Shown here in pieces: positions 52,865 through 64,000 of a stretch of 64,000 nt of DNA. This stretch comes from Limnomonas spitsbergensis (Eukaryota; Chlorophyta; Chlorophyceae; Chlamydomonadales). The notes below the pieces were generated by a model that saw nothing but the letters and a program-made list of their open reading frames with translations, did no database searches and had not been told where the DNA came from. Numbering within the stretch: the stretch's first letter is position 1; each line of letters begins with the position of its first letter. The position numbers and the translations under genes were made by a program. The stretch is from positions 1,612,001 to 1,676,000 of the forward strand of contig JAYJMM010000016.1 of assembly GCA_037349105.1 (NCBI GenBank), in the 5' to 3' direction.

Positions 52865-55800
52865 GTGTTGCCAGCACACCTGCAGGACATTGCGGTTCGT
52901 AAAATGCCTGTGGAGATGACAAGCGTAGATCTGAACCCCGATAGGCACCAGCACCCTGACGTCCTACGGAAGAGTGGGCGTCTGAGGGGGCTGGAGCCGG
53001 GTGTAGACCTAAAAAATGCTAGTGCTGAGATTGTAGCAGAGGCCCTGTTAATGGCGGAAAAGCTAGCAGGGCCAGGGGAACCGCCTGCAGAGGACCGCAG
53101 GGTACCTGAACCGGGCCGCGTACCACCTAGAGGGGCAGGGGCGCAAGCAGATGGTGCAGTACTAGTAACACGAAAAGGCATTGGTCGAGGGGGTCCATTG
53201 CCCGCTGGTTCCGACAGCAGGCTGAATTGCGAGCAGGGGCAGACTCAAGCGGGAACCCCAGAACTGATCTTGGATCAAGCAACGGAAGCATCCCAGAGCT
53301 GTGACACACGACAGCGACACGCGACACGCGACACGCGAGCTGTGAGAGCGGTGAACCTGAGGCAGAGCCGCAGCAGAGCCTGACCAGGATGGCGAGTGTT
53401 GCACAGCGGGTTGAAAAAGAGCCCAGCCAACCGGATCTAAGGGCCAAGGTAGCCGCATCTTCAGACAAGTTTGCAGGCCGTGATAAAACCTGCACAGACA
53501 AACCTCGAATAAAGACAGAGGAAGAGCGGGCCAGGAACGCACCTGCAGCGGTCAAACACGAGGAAGCTGAGCCCCAGCCAGCAACGAGCAGACAGAACTC
53601 GCAGGCAGGCAAGGAAAAGGAGAAACCAGCTGAGCCGGTAGGAAAGCCTTGGGCTGACCTAATATTCGAGGAAGAGCAGCCAGACCCAGTTCAGGAAAAG
53701 CAGGGGCAGCAGACTACAGCAGGACTGCATCCCGTGCAGCAGCTGCAGCCGCGCAAAGCACTGGTTAGAAGAGGAGCTGGATCCACAGTCTTCGGCACAC
53801 CACTGTCCAGTTTTCCACCCAGCGCAAACAGACCTGCACAGGCATCCAAGGAGGGATCTAGCAGCCAGATGCAAAGAGAGCCAGAGCGCTCCGAGGTTGG
53901 GGGAGTAGTGTGCGGCAATGAGGAGTCGGAAGGGCCGATTGGTTGGGCAGGAATTGTGCAGTGGGCAACAAACCTGTGGAAGCAAGTGTGCTCCAGGACG
54001 TTCTTGCATTTCCAGGACCAGGTCACAGCCATTGAGGAGTTCAAGGCCCATCATCTGAGGGGATGGGCAACAAAGGCCATGTTGGGTATCCCCCACACAG
54101 GGTTGGACAGGGCGATACTGTTAGCCGCCCTTGGACAGGTGTCCAAGGGAAGGGCGGAACACGAAGCAGCCAGGGCTGTTAAAGCCTTCGCAGATGAATG
54201 GTGCAACGAGGTCACATGAGACCAGGAGGAACCTGGATCAGAACCAGAGGATGAGGAGGACCAGGCGTGGGAAGGATTTGAAACAGAGGCGCAGCAGCCT
54301 GAGGGGCGCAGGGAGGTGCAAAGGTGGCAGCAGCAAGCGGGAGCCGCGCCAACACCAACACTCAGATCTGCAGCTTTCGAGGTCAACAGCGAGCCCAGCC
54401 TCAGAGGGCGGCCAAGGGGCAGGGAAGCGCCCAGAGCCAGCAGTCCAGCCGCCAGCGAAAGGGCGGAATTGACTAGCCGATCACTCGCCAGGATGGCAGA
54501 GCAAGGCACAGCAACACGCAGAGCAAGCAGGCAAGAGTCTTATGAGTTGCTACGCATAGTCGAGGACAAAGAGAACGCATACCAGGAAACCCAGGTGGAT
54601 TACATCAAGGAATTCCTGAAGAACAGGCAGTCAGGCACAGCAAGGGGAGTCAGGAGGAATGAGCATGCAGGCAGCGCACGGAGCAGTGGTCCAAAATTAC
54701 AGGAGGCCAGAGAGGAAACACAGTCTGATTCCTATGCCAGGAATTACACAGGCGGGACGCAGCCAGGTCGGCAGAGCCAGGAGCCGCCCAGGGGGCAGGC
54801 ATACTCCAGGGAACAGCCAAGCCAGCAGAGCCAGGAGCAATCCAGGGGACCAGAGGATCACAGCAGAGGAGGGCGGCAGGAATGGCAAGGCCAGGAGCTG
54901 CCCAGGGGACAGGCAGAGCCCGGAAGAGCACAGTCGGGGAGGCCTGGATCTGACAGCAGACCAGGCAGAAGCGAATCAGAACGACCGCCACCCGAAGGAA
55001 GTAGAAGCGCGACAGGCAGAGCGGGCAGACAGCCATCAAGAGACGCTCACAATCAGGATGAGGATTATAACAGACAGGACAGGTATCATTCAGGCCGCAG
55101 CCCATCGAGGGGCGGCAGTGGAGGACCTGGGTCGCGGTCAGAGTCAGTAGATTCGGAGCCAGGAGGAGCGGACAGACGCAGGCCGGGGCCCAGACAGGAG
55201 TCCAGCGATCAGGAAATGAAAAGGCTCGATCGGGAGCAGGCGAGGGTGAACCTGCAGCTGCAGCAGCAGATGGTACTGCAGCTGGCAGGGGTAGCCAAGG
55301 TCACCAAGATTCCAGCCATCCAGGGCAACGTACCAGTCCTGGATATGTCACACCCAGGCGCAGTTGCAGCCAGGAAGTATTGCCAGGCGTGTGGATACTG
55401 GGGATCGCACAACAGGTTGGCAATGTCAGATGACCAACCAGCATTGGCTGTGGTGGCAGGTGAAATAGCTGGATCATGCCAGTCGCCGTCAGCTATGACG
55501 TTGCTGATCAAGTCGCTGGTCAAGCTGTGGGACAGCAAGCCGGCCAGCATGAGGCCGCTGATGGCAGCCATCAGGGCAGCGCCCCACGCAGGAAACATAA
55601 TTGCCATAGAGGTGGAGCGGATCGGACAGCTGTGGATAGCCCCAGCAGAGGAGCAGGGTTGCGAAGCTTCGCTACTCACTTTATGGATCAGGGTGGTCCA
55701 GGAGGAGGTGGGCAAGCCAACTTCAGAGGAGAGGACGGCCATCACCAACCTCAGGCTAGGAGTAAAGACTACCCTAGACCCAGACGTCAAGCCAGAGGAG

Positions 55801-57999
55801 ACGGTGGAAGCATTTGCTCACAGAGTGCTGACAACGGCAGAGCTGCTGCAGATCTCAAGGGATGCAGTAGATCACTTCGGCAGGAGCCACTCGGTCTCGC
55901 GCATGTTCCATGACGGACTTCCAGCAGTTGCTAGAGCCAAGCTGAGCAAGTTTGTTATGACGGTGCCAGGGTACCTCAGCATGAGCGATGAAGACCAAAT
56001 CGCAGTACTCACGCAGCAGGTGGTGCTGTGGGAGAGGTTTGCCCTGGAAATGGGTGACCTGGGAGGTACCGGCTTCAGGCAGATAACCAACAGCGGGCCT
56101 GGCCAGGGAGAGGCACAGCCCAACAGGGGCAGAAAAGAGAGAGCAGGACAGTGGGAGATGCGGACACGCCTTGATGGAATTGGGCATCCCGCAGGCTCAG
56201 CAGCAGTACCACAGATGCGGATGGATAGTAAACCCAGAGGAGTTACCTGGGCGGACCAAACAGGGGCGGCAAATTACAACGCTGAGGGTGTCTCAGGCGC
56301 AACCAAGGCATGCTACCAGTGTGGTAGCACGACGCACCTAGCCAGGGATTGCAGGGCGCCCAGGGCCAAGGATGAGCGCAGACCTATGCCCCTGGTAAAC
56401 AGACATCACACCTGGACCGGCCAGACAGCCGCAACAGCAGTATCCGCAGCAACAGCAGTATCCCCTGCCGCCAAGGCCGCAGCAGGGACAGGCAGCAGGC
56501 AAGCCGTATGACAGGAATCAGAACAACAGACAGTATCCCAGGCCGGGGCCTGGCCAGGGAGGTCAGGCGCAGCAGGCAGCCCACGTGTCTCACCTCAGCA
56601 ATGCAACGGGGCAGGCTGAGCCAGAAGGATGGCACCAGACCATGGCAGAGATGCTCAGCGAGTCCGTAGCACTCATGACGCAGGTTGGGCTGGTACCCAA
56701 GCCTGCAGGTTTCAAACAGGCGGTGCATAACGCCCGTCCTAAGTCGTTTATGCCAGAACCTTTGCAGGAGGAGGAACCAGTGCCAGGATTCGTGGAACCT
56801 CCCTCCAGGAAGGGGGCAAAGAGGCTGGTATTGAGTAAAGTAGCTGACGATATGTCTGACATCCGCCTACAGGTGTTCAAGCTGAACGAGAGGCTTTCAG
56901 CGTTGGCATTCACCACGATGCCCATGGGAACAGACAACGCCGGCCACAGGGGTGAGACCAGTAACACCAGGCCAGAGGGTAGAATGGTGACAGCTGCACC
57001 CAAGCTGCAGTATTTCAAAAATGACAGAAGCAACCTGGAGCAGTGTGTGGGACTTATGGTCAATGGGAAGGTCCTGGTGGCTCAGAAAGCACTCATGGAC
57101 TCCGCATGCACGTGCCATGTCATCACTGTCAATATTGCAGAGCAATTAGTTGCCATGGGGGCGGAGCTGGTGCGTACGGATGAGAAGATACGTACCACAG
57201 ACAATGCAGGAGCAGATCTGTATGGAGTACTGTTCATTTATGTGGTGTACGGATACGGAGGGCCCAATGCCATTATGGAGCCCACGGTGGTCAGGGTCGT
57301 TAAGACACCACCGGACGCATATGAGCACTTGGTAGGGAACCCAGAGTTTCTCAAGTATAACGGGGTCTTAGAGGCAGCCGGAAGGCTGACCTTACGGCCC
57401 AGGGAGGGCCCACAGAGAGCGCAAGGGGTCAGGGACCTTACGCTGCCACTAATGCGGGCATCCCCAGCAGGGGGGTACCAGGCAGCAGCAGTGGCATGGG
57501 CAGGAATTCAGTGTGGATTCGCAGAAAGAGAGGGGTGGCCATCTGCAACAGCTGAAACAGAGCACGAACCGCTCTTACAGCGTTCCATGGCCACACGCGC
57601 AGGTGCCGCTTTGAGAGCCGGACAGGACGCAAGACCCAGCTACGAGGGAAACCCTAGGCTACAACGGCACATGCTGGTGCCAGTCGAGACAGCAGTGGCA
57701 GAGGACGCCGCACCAACCGCAGAGGAGGTGACAAGAGCGCGCAGAGCCGTGAGAATCTCTGACAGCGAGAGAAAGTGCGTCAGGGACTTCATGCCAGCAT
57801 GCTCCGACTACCCGTGCGCTTTGTGTGGAAAGCCAAACGAGCACTCGGCGGAGGAGTGTGAGAGGAGGATTCAGGTCTTTTCGCAGACCCCTGAAGCAGC
57901 GCCTGCGGTGCAGGCAGTGCCGCCTGCAGCACAGAAGAGGGGATATGGCACAGCGGCAGACGGCAGAGCCGCGCAGGCAAATTCGGCGCGCAGCAGGGG

Positions 58000-58031
<32 letters not shown>

Positions 58032-61000
58032 TGACAAAGGAACCACAGGTGGCAGGGCCCAGTGAGCAGCAGGTCAGCGACAACAAGTGTAGACAGGCGC
58101 AACAGCGGCAGCTGCAGGGGCAGCCAGGGGCAGCAAGGCCTCCCGCGAAATCAGCAAGCAGCGGCGATGACGAAGCGCAGGAAGCAGAGGAGGAGGGAAA
58201 TGCAGCGTAGAGAAGATTCCAGAGCCAGGGACCAGCCCACAAGACAGGCACATCAGCAGGCTGGCTGGGCAAGTTCCCGGGCTGAAAAAGGCTCTACGGT
58301 GGAGAGAACGGCAAATGTGGAGGCAGGCAGCGGGAATTGTTGATTACCTAAAAGGCCAGCTGGCTGGGTGGAAGAGCATCAGGGATGGTCAGCAGGCCAT
58401 GGCAGAGGTTCATCGGCAGTACATCCTGCGGGCAGATGAGCTGATCAAGCTGCAGGATGCCATGGGAACACAGTATTTGGGGGAGCCGCCAAACCGCGGG
58501 CAGCCGCTCCCATTTGAAGCGGATCCAGAGCTGGCGGGGTGCGTCAGGGAAATGATGGCAATCCCGTCCCCGTTGCCAGACATGGAGATAGAGTATTCCG
58601 GCGTGGAGGAGCCGAAGGAGGAACACCAGCAGCACGGTTCTGCTAGCAGCGACGATAGCGGCTCGGGGAACAGAAGGCTCCGACAGCGCAGCAGAAGCGC
58701 GCAAAGGGCCATCAGTGAGGAGCGCCAAGGGACGGTGCCTACGCCGGCAGCCAGGACCCAGCGGCAAGGCGCAGGGCGGCGCAGCAACAGCGAGGAGAGA
58801 AGCAGGGACCACGGGCAGCGGTCACCAAGCAGGGACCAGCCCAGGGGCAGGTCCAGGGAGCGGCGTCCAGAGGAGTTTGCCAGGCCTTACAGGCAGGGGC
58901 AACAGCACCAGCGAGGTCCAGGCCCCAGTCCGACAGTCAGAGCCCTGGCAGGGGGCAGTGGGGTGGCAGAGCCTAGGCGTAACCTAGGACCACGCCATGG
59001 TGGAGTGTGCTTCAAGTGTGGACAGCCAGGGCACTTTGCCAACGAGTGCACCAACCCGGAGCAGCCAGGGCTGGCAGGCGACAGGCCAGGGGCACCTGCA
59101 GGCCCGGCGCGGAGCTATGGAACCTGGGGCCCAGGCAGGGGCCAGGGGGGGCCCATAGGGAGCCGGCGCAGGAACTTCGAGACAGCCATGAGGACTCCCA
59201 GCGCAGGGGACTTCCAGCAGGCAGCAGCAGGCCCCAGCGCGTGGCCAGAACCGCCAGCGCGACAGGAACCACCGGAGGGCGAGCAGCCAAGGTGGGAGGG
59301 GACAGGAGGCCACACGTGCTTCATGACAGGCCACATGGAAAGTAGCCAGGACAGGGGTGCCTACCAGGATGAGGTCAGTCAGGTAGAACCAGTTCAGGTG
59401 GCCCCCCAGAGGGTGCCAGAAGGGCAGGTAGCCAGTCAGGTAAACCACTGGGCAATGGCTGTGGAGGCGTTAGCCATGAACCATTATGGGACTATGCCTA
59501 CAGGGTCGGCCAGATCCGTAGCACATACGATGGAATTCTTGAAGGATCTCCAGAGAAGGGGGTGCCCAGCTCCGTGTGTAGGATGGCCGAATCTGATGCA
59601 GAGGTTCCTAGACAGGGAATGGGACAAGTATGATGAGCAGTGGGATGAGTTTGAGAGACGCGAGCGGGAGGCAGTACCCCAGCACAACGTAGACGGGTGG
59701 GAGACCGATTCAGGGTCCAACCTTTCAGCAGGCAGATATGAGCCTCAGGAACCCTCGCCCTTGCATGAGAGAGAGTTTGGCGTGTTCTGTCCAGGTACCC
59801 CGGAGGGCAATCAAGACACAGGCAGAGAGGTAGCGGGAGCAGCCACCGAGACAGGGGAGCCACCCAGAGCGGGGTCGCGATACCCAGCAGCCAGAGGGAC
59901 CGCAGCAGGGAGCCAGCAGGACGCTATGGCGGGGCCCGTTAGGACCCATAAAAGCACTACCTCTCGGTGCAATGCTTGGGGAGGTATCGACGAGGACGGA
60001 GAGACGCAGCACAGCAGCGAGAGGGGAGGAAGGTCTGGCGCAAGGGGCGAGGACGGGCAGCTTGGCCAGTCCTTCAGCAGAGACAGGTCCTACAGCAGAG
60101 AACGCGTCTACATACAGCCGTACCCGCAGTCGCTGCCAGCAGGAGAGCCCTTTGTGCAGTACTTCCGCCTGGGGGAAGAGATGCCAGGGGCGTCCACCTC
60201 CAGGGCTATGCTGACTATGCCAGCGGATTACAAGGACGGGCCATGTCGGTTGCAGAACCATAGGCTCCTGGGAGGCGGAGAGCAGACATGTGTTAACAGG
60301 GCAGCAGCCATGCAGGCAGTTGCCAGGATGATTTTCCCGTGGGACGCAGTGACAGCTGTCATGCTGGGCGCTGCGCTCAAAGGATATATCCAGCCCAGCA
60401 CAAATATGGCAGATTATATGCAGAGGGGATGGTCGCGGCACCCCATCTATGCATACTGCGTTAGCGAGATGGTGAGCCTCGCCATTGCAGCAGGCATCAC
60501 AGCGGTGGATGCAGCAGGCTGGGCGCACCCGGACATGCCAGACATTGCGCCGGCCGAGGGGATGTGGCAGGGCGCGCAGCCAGGATTCATGCGCACACCG
60601 TGGGCGAGGGATTGTGTCCGTGAGCTGATGGGGCATCCAGCCCTCAGAGACCGCGCATTTTATGTGCCAGTCCAAGCCATGGGCGAGTACGAGCGATTTG
60701 TGGGAACAACAGAGCGGGCCCCAGTGGGGGCAGGGCTGTGTCACCCAGGCAGGCCAGGGCGGTGTGAGGCGACCATCGAGGCGTCCATCGTCATACCCAG
60801 GACGGTCGCAGGACAAGCAGTGCCGTGGGGGCCAGCACCAGGGGACGCCAGGGCAGCCATTCCAGTCCAGCAGCTAGTAACTTACTACTATGAGGAGATG
60901 GCTGAGGAGGAGTTGCCCGTTTCATCGGCATGGATCCACATGCACGCGACTCGCGATGATATGCCCGTTTACCTGTTCGCAAGGCACCAGCAGGACGTGG

Positions 61001-62990
61001 CAGTCACTAAGTGCGCGTCAGTAGACGAGGCAGAGCTCCATGCCCATACCTACGCTAGGGGAGCAGACCCGACAGTGTGGACGCTCATGCTTATGGCGCT
61101 GCAGAGGGTCCTGCTCCCAGGACAGCTGTCAGCGGCCATGCGGCATGTGTGGGGCGTAGAGGATCAGTGGGCGCCGACAGAGGTAACAGCCTGTCCAACA
61201 TGGAGCCTTACGGGCCCCAGCAGACGCCAGCATCAGGAGCCATGTGGGAAGGAGAGGAAGAGCTGGCGCGCTCGCCGTTCGCAGTAGAACGCCTGGCAGC
61301 ATATGTGCACCAGTGGGTGCGTCAAGAGCGGAGGGCGTGGCACGACGACAGGGCCAGCATTGTGCTGCCCTATTGGCAGGCTGACGTCATAACGGCGCAG
61401 TTGTGGAGACAGGCGCACCCAGCAGGGGTGCGCACGCTGCACCCCCTGTTCAGAGGAGCAAGGGAAGTGAGCATCGAGGAGGAGTTGGAGGACTTAAGGA
61501 ACCAGCCGAGTATGGGACAAGGGCTGGGGGGCAGGCGCGGCGCCTATGCAGAGGAACCAGCGGCTGCCACCAACGACCCTGTCCAGGATGGGGAGCCAGA
61601 ATGGACCCAGGCAGCGTTTGTAACATTTGGGGCGGCAGCAGCCTCATGGGAGCTGCTGGAGTACGCGGACGACTTGGAGGTAGCAGCACTGGAAGCTGAA
61701 CCTCAGGGACGGGCAGAGCCCCAGGCACCCCTAGACATTGTCAGCACACAGCCCACGGAGGACTCAGACAGCAGGACTCCAGAGTTCAGCGGCGACGTTT
61801 CAGAGGGTCCACCGCCTCTGGTTGAGATTACCGAGTCAGATGAGGAGTGGCACGAGGGAGGAGCCATGCCCCCGGACCAGGATAGCGTCACCATAGCAGA
61901 GGCTCGGGATGCAGAGGGCAATTATGTGCCAGCAGGCAGCGGCCCAGGACCAGGGAGTCCAAGGTACGGCATGGTGGGAGAACTGCCACAGCTGAGGCGC
62001 GCGTGGGTGCGCGGCATCTTTCAGGAGCGGGCAGCAATGGAGGAGCGCAGAAGCAGGAGGGCCGCTATACAGCTCGGTAACGGGATCACGATGGAGGAGG
62101 AGGCAAACCAGGTCACAGCGGGGATCGGCCATCAGCAGGCGGCAGACCAGCTCGCTTGCAGGCCCGAGGGAGCAGCAGCAGGCAGGAAGAGCAGCGGGCG
62201 CCCAGGAGACCCCCAGATCAGCCGGCCAGCACAGACAGCGGCACAGGGGCCTTGGGGTGACCCGGCAGCGTACAGCACGGGACGCTGGGTTGCAGTGCTC
62301 AGGAACTTCGTAGATCAGCTGGACGTGCTAAGAAGGCAGGAAATGGGGCAGCAAGAGGCGAGCCAGGAGGCTAGCCTGCTGTTCCGCCTTAAAATGCTGC
62401 CACAGCCCGATCCGGACCCCAGGATGGGAGGTTACAGCAGGGCAGTCAGGGAGCTACAGGAGGAGCTGACGGAGAGAGTATCAGCCCTTTACACGAGGAG
62501 AGCAGCAGGAGTGGACACCCAACAGCCGTCGGACAGCCGCAGCAGCCAAACCCAAACCGGCAGGGGCGAGGATCTCGCAAGGAGGGTTGCCGGCGCGCGG
62601 GAAACCAAACGACGGGGCTGTGGGCAAGAGGAGCCCGTGGGTGCAGGCAGCAGCGAGGCTGTGCAGCGCGCCACCCACATGCAGGAGAGGATGGCACAGT
62701 GCAGGACAGAACAGATCCCAGGAGCAGGGCCAGAAAGGGCCAGTGCGATTTGGGCTGACACTGCCAAGTTGCAAGGAAAGAATTCTAAGAAGGCCAGGCG
62801 ACGCGCAGGAAAGGCGCAGAGGGCGGCCGCGGACAGGAACCGTGGCAGCAGACCAGGAATGGACTGCCCAGCCCTGCCACTCAGGATCAGCCAGGTAGAC
62901 CTGGAGATCACGTGGGCCACAGGACAGCAGCTGCCAGCGCAGAATGCAGAGCCATGCGTTCAGCCCGCAGAACAGTTACCGCAGCAACCC
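52865..62990 (+). pseudogene. Giant gag of copy 2, broken by one stop and several frameshifts
   Basis: Segments 52865-53383, 53389-54219, 54316-56511, 56585-58210, 58315-61287 and the frame after about 61290 each match successive parts of the copy 1 gag. Breaks: a GACACGC-type expansion near 53320, a TGA at 54217, frame changes near 56396, 58195 and 61205. The zinc knuckles CYQCGSTTHLARDC (about 56310), CALCGKPNEHSAEEC (about 57815) and CFKCGQPGHFANEC (about 59010), the DSACTCHVITV motif (about 57100) and the unrecognised C-terminal block are all still readable. Confidence 0.9.
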
Positions 62991-64000
62991 ATGAGGAAGA
63001 TGACAGCGTGCAGAGGACTCCTCACCTGTACAGCAATTAAAGGGATCCTTACGGGAACGCTCCAGCTGATACTGGTGTGGCTACTGCTGTCGGTGTGTGT
63101 GCCGGGGGCGCGAGCTACCGAGCAGGGAGTGAGAGGAGGAGGATTCACAGCAGGCCAAGGGGCTTTTGTGTCTGGAAAGGAGGCAGCAGCAAAGCTGTCG
63201 TCTGGATGGTTACGCCCACAGGCAGTCAGCCCCATGGGGGGCGCCAGCAGGAGGGGTGCATGCAGCCAGCAGGAGAGATGGCACAGCGGCAACATCACTG
63301 GCGGGGAAGAGCTGCCCGCGGAGGACGACCCGCAGGCGGCTGTGGTGATTGACATGTTCCAGCCAGGGGGAATAGTGGAGCCACCTGCAGAGTACGTCAA
63401 GACCAAGGAGGGGTGGCTGCTGGGCAAGCACCCCGACTTCACTGCGGAGCAGCAGGAGAGCCTGGAGCAGAGCCTCCGAGATCGCCAAGGAGCATTCGCT
63501 TACTCCATGGAGGATCTACCAGGCTACTGCGACACGCAGGGTGAGTTTACACTGGCTTTAGAAGACGAGGTCAGTTCGTGCTTTCAGAAGTCCAGGGATA
63601 TGCCACCGCCTAAGGCAGCAATTTTTAAGGAAAAGTGTCAGCCGATGATTGAGGCAGGCATCATAGTCAAGGTGCCCCAGGGGGGGCCTATCAAGTTTGC
63701 GGCCAACTCAGTAGTAGCAGCCAAGAAGAGTGCTGAAACTGGGGAGTGGACAGACCATCGAATAGCGCACGATATGCGCAGGTTAAACCTGCGTACGGCT
63801 AAGCAGGAATTTGCAATCCCCAGGATGGAGACTATTTTTCAGAACCTGGGCACTGCCAAGATATTCAGCAAGGTTGATCTCCGGTCGGGGTTCATGCAGA
63901 TCCCTATAAAGGTCGAGGACCAGCCTAAGACAGCTTTCTGGATGGGACCTGAACTTTGGATGTACACAAAGCTCAATTTCGGTCTGCGAAATGGGCCTCC
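62991..64000 (+). CDS. pol of copy 2: leader and reverse transcriptase, cut by the window end
   Basis: An open frame from ATG at 62991 to the window edge (336 codons seen). It begins with the hydrophobic leader (GTLQLILVWLLLSVCVPGAR) and keeps TGG where copy 1 has TGA. RT motifs KVDLRSGFMQIPI and TKLNFGLRNGP are present just before the edge. The YxDD-type site lies beyond the window. Despite the broken gag, this part of pol is still open. Confidence 0.8.
   Translation, partial: MRKMTACRGLLTCTAIKGILTGTLQLILVWLLLSVCVPGARATEQGVRGGGFTAGQGAFVSGKEAAAKLSSGWLRPQAVSPMGGASRRGACSQQERWHSGNITGGEELPAEDDPQAAVVIDMFQPGGIVEPPAEYVKTKEGWLLGKHPDFTAEQQESLEQSLRDRQGAFAYSMEDLPGYCDTQGEFTLALEDEVSSCFQKSRDMPPPKAAIFKEKCQPMIEAGIIVKVPQGGPIKFAANSVVAAKKSAETGEWTDHRIAHDMRRLNLRTAKQEFAIPRMETIFQNLGTAKIFSKVDLRSGFMQIPIKVEDQPKTAFWMGPELWMYTKLNFGLRNGP

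Larger units (their letters stand above)
51566..64000 (+). mobile_element. Ty3/gypsy-type retrotransposon copy 2, 5' part, older and mutated
   Basis: It has the same element order as copy 1 in opposite orientation: A repeat, leader hairpin, ORF0, gag frames, pol. It starts TGTCACAG at 51566 and runs past the window end inside reverse transcriptase. A is followed directly by the leader, without B, as in copy 1. Many substitutions and several frame breaks relative to copy 1 show that it inserted earlier. Confidence 0.9.

Overview
The window looks like nuclear DNA of a flagellated green alga, probably a chlorophycean of the Chlamydomonadales. The reasons are: genes of many short GT-AG exons in moderately GC-rich DNA, an intraflagellar-transport gene (IFT43), introns packed with minisatellites, CAG/polyQ tracts, and large Ty3/gypsy elements whose integrase carries a PHD finger. 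The species is an inference. No rRNA, tRNA, CRISPR array or prokaryotic operon was seen.

Layout. 102-9645 (+): an emp24/gp25L/p24 cargo-receptor gene whose third intron holds about 143 copies of a 41-bp minisatellite (about 1798-7660). 10813-14444 (-): an IFT43 gene, convergent with the p24 gene. 15348-17139 (+): a three-exon gene for a small two-helix membrane protein. 17140-19147: repeats and a broken LINE 3' end with an RNase H motif. 19152-36057 (-): a young, very large Ty3/gypsy-type retrotransposon (copy 1) flanked by AAAG. 37370-39655 (-): a four-exon gene for a prefoldin-like coiled-coil protein. 40736-about 45258 (-): exons of one or two unidentified genes separated by C-rich minisatellites. 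45668-46395: a CAG-rich array. 46851-50279 (-): a gene of at least seven exons for an unidentified basic, coiled-coil protein. 51566-64000 (+): an older, mutated copy 2 of the same retrotransposon, running off the window inside reverse transcriptase.

Two results stand out. First, copy 1 does not have ordinary LTRs. Read along its coding strand it is A (633 bp) - coding region - B (233 bp) - A - B, the split-direct-repeat order known from tyrosine-recombinase (PAT/Ngaro-type) elements. Yet its pol ends in a DDE-type integrase plus PHD finger, and the element is bounded by TG...CA and a 4-bp target duplication. Copy 2 also has A alone at its 5' end. The element encodes a 3212-codon Gag-like ORF with three zinc knuckles, a protease-like motif and a long unrecognised C-terminal region.

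Second, several tandem arrays in the host genes start exactly at exon/intron junctions and carry copies of the splice site itself. This is seen in the p24 gene, in IFT43 and in the unidentified genes at 40.7-45.3 kb. Splice-junction DNA seems to be a preferred seed for minisatellite growth here.

Exons were inferred from splice consensus, phase agreement and protein resemblance only, without transcripts. First exons and 3' ends are the least certain parts.
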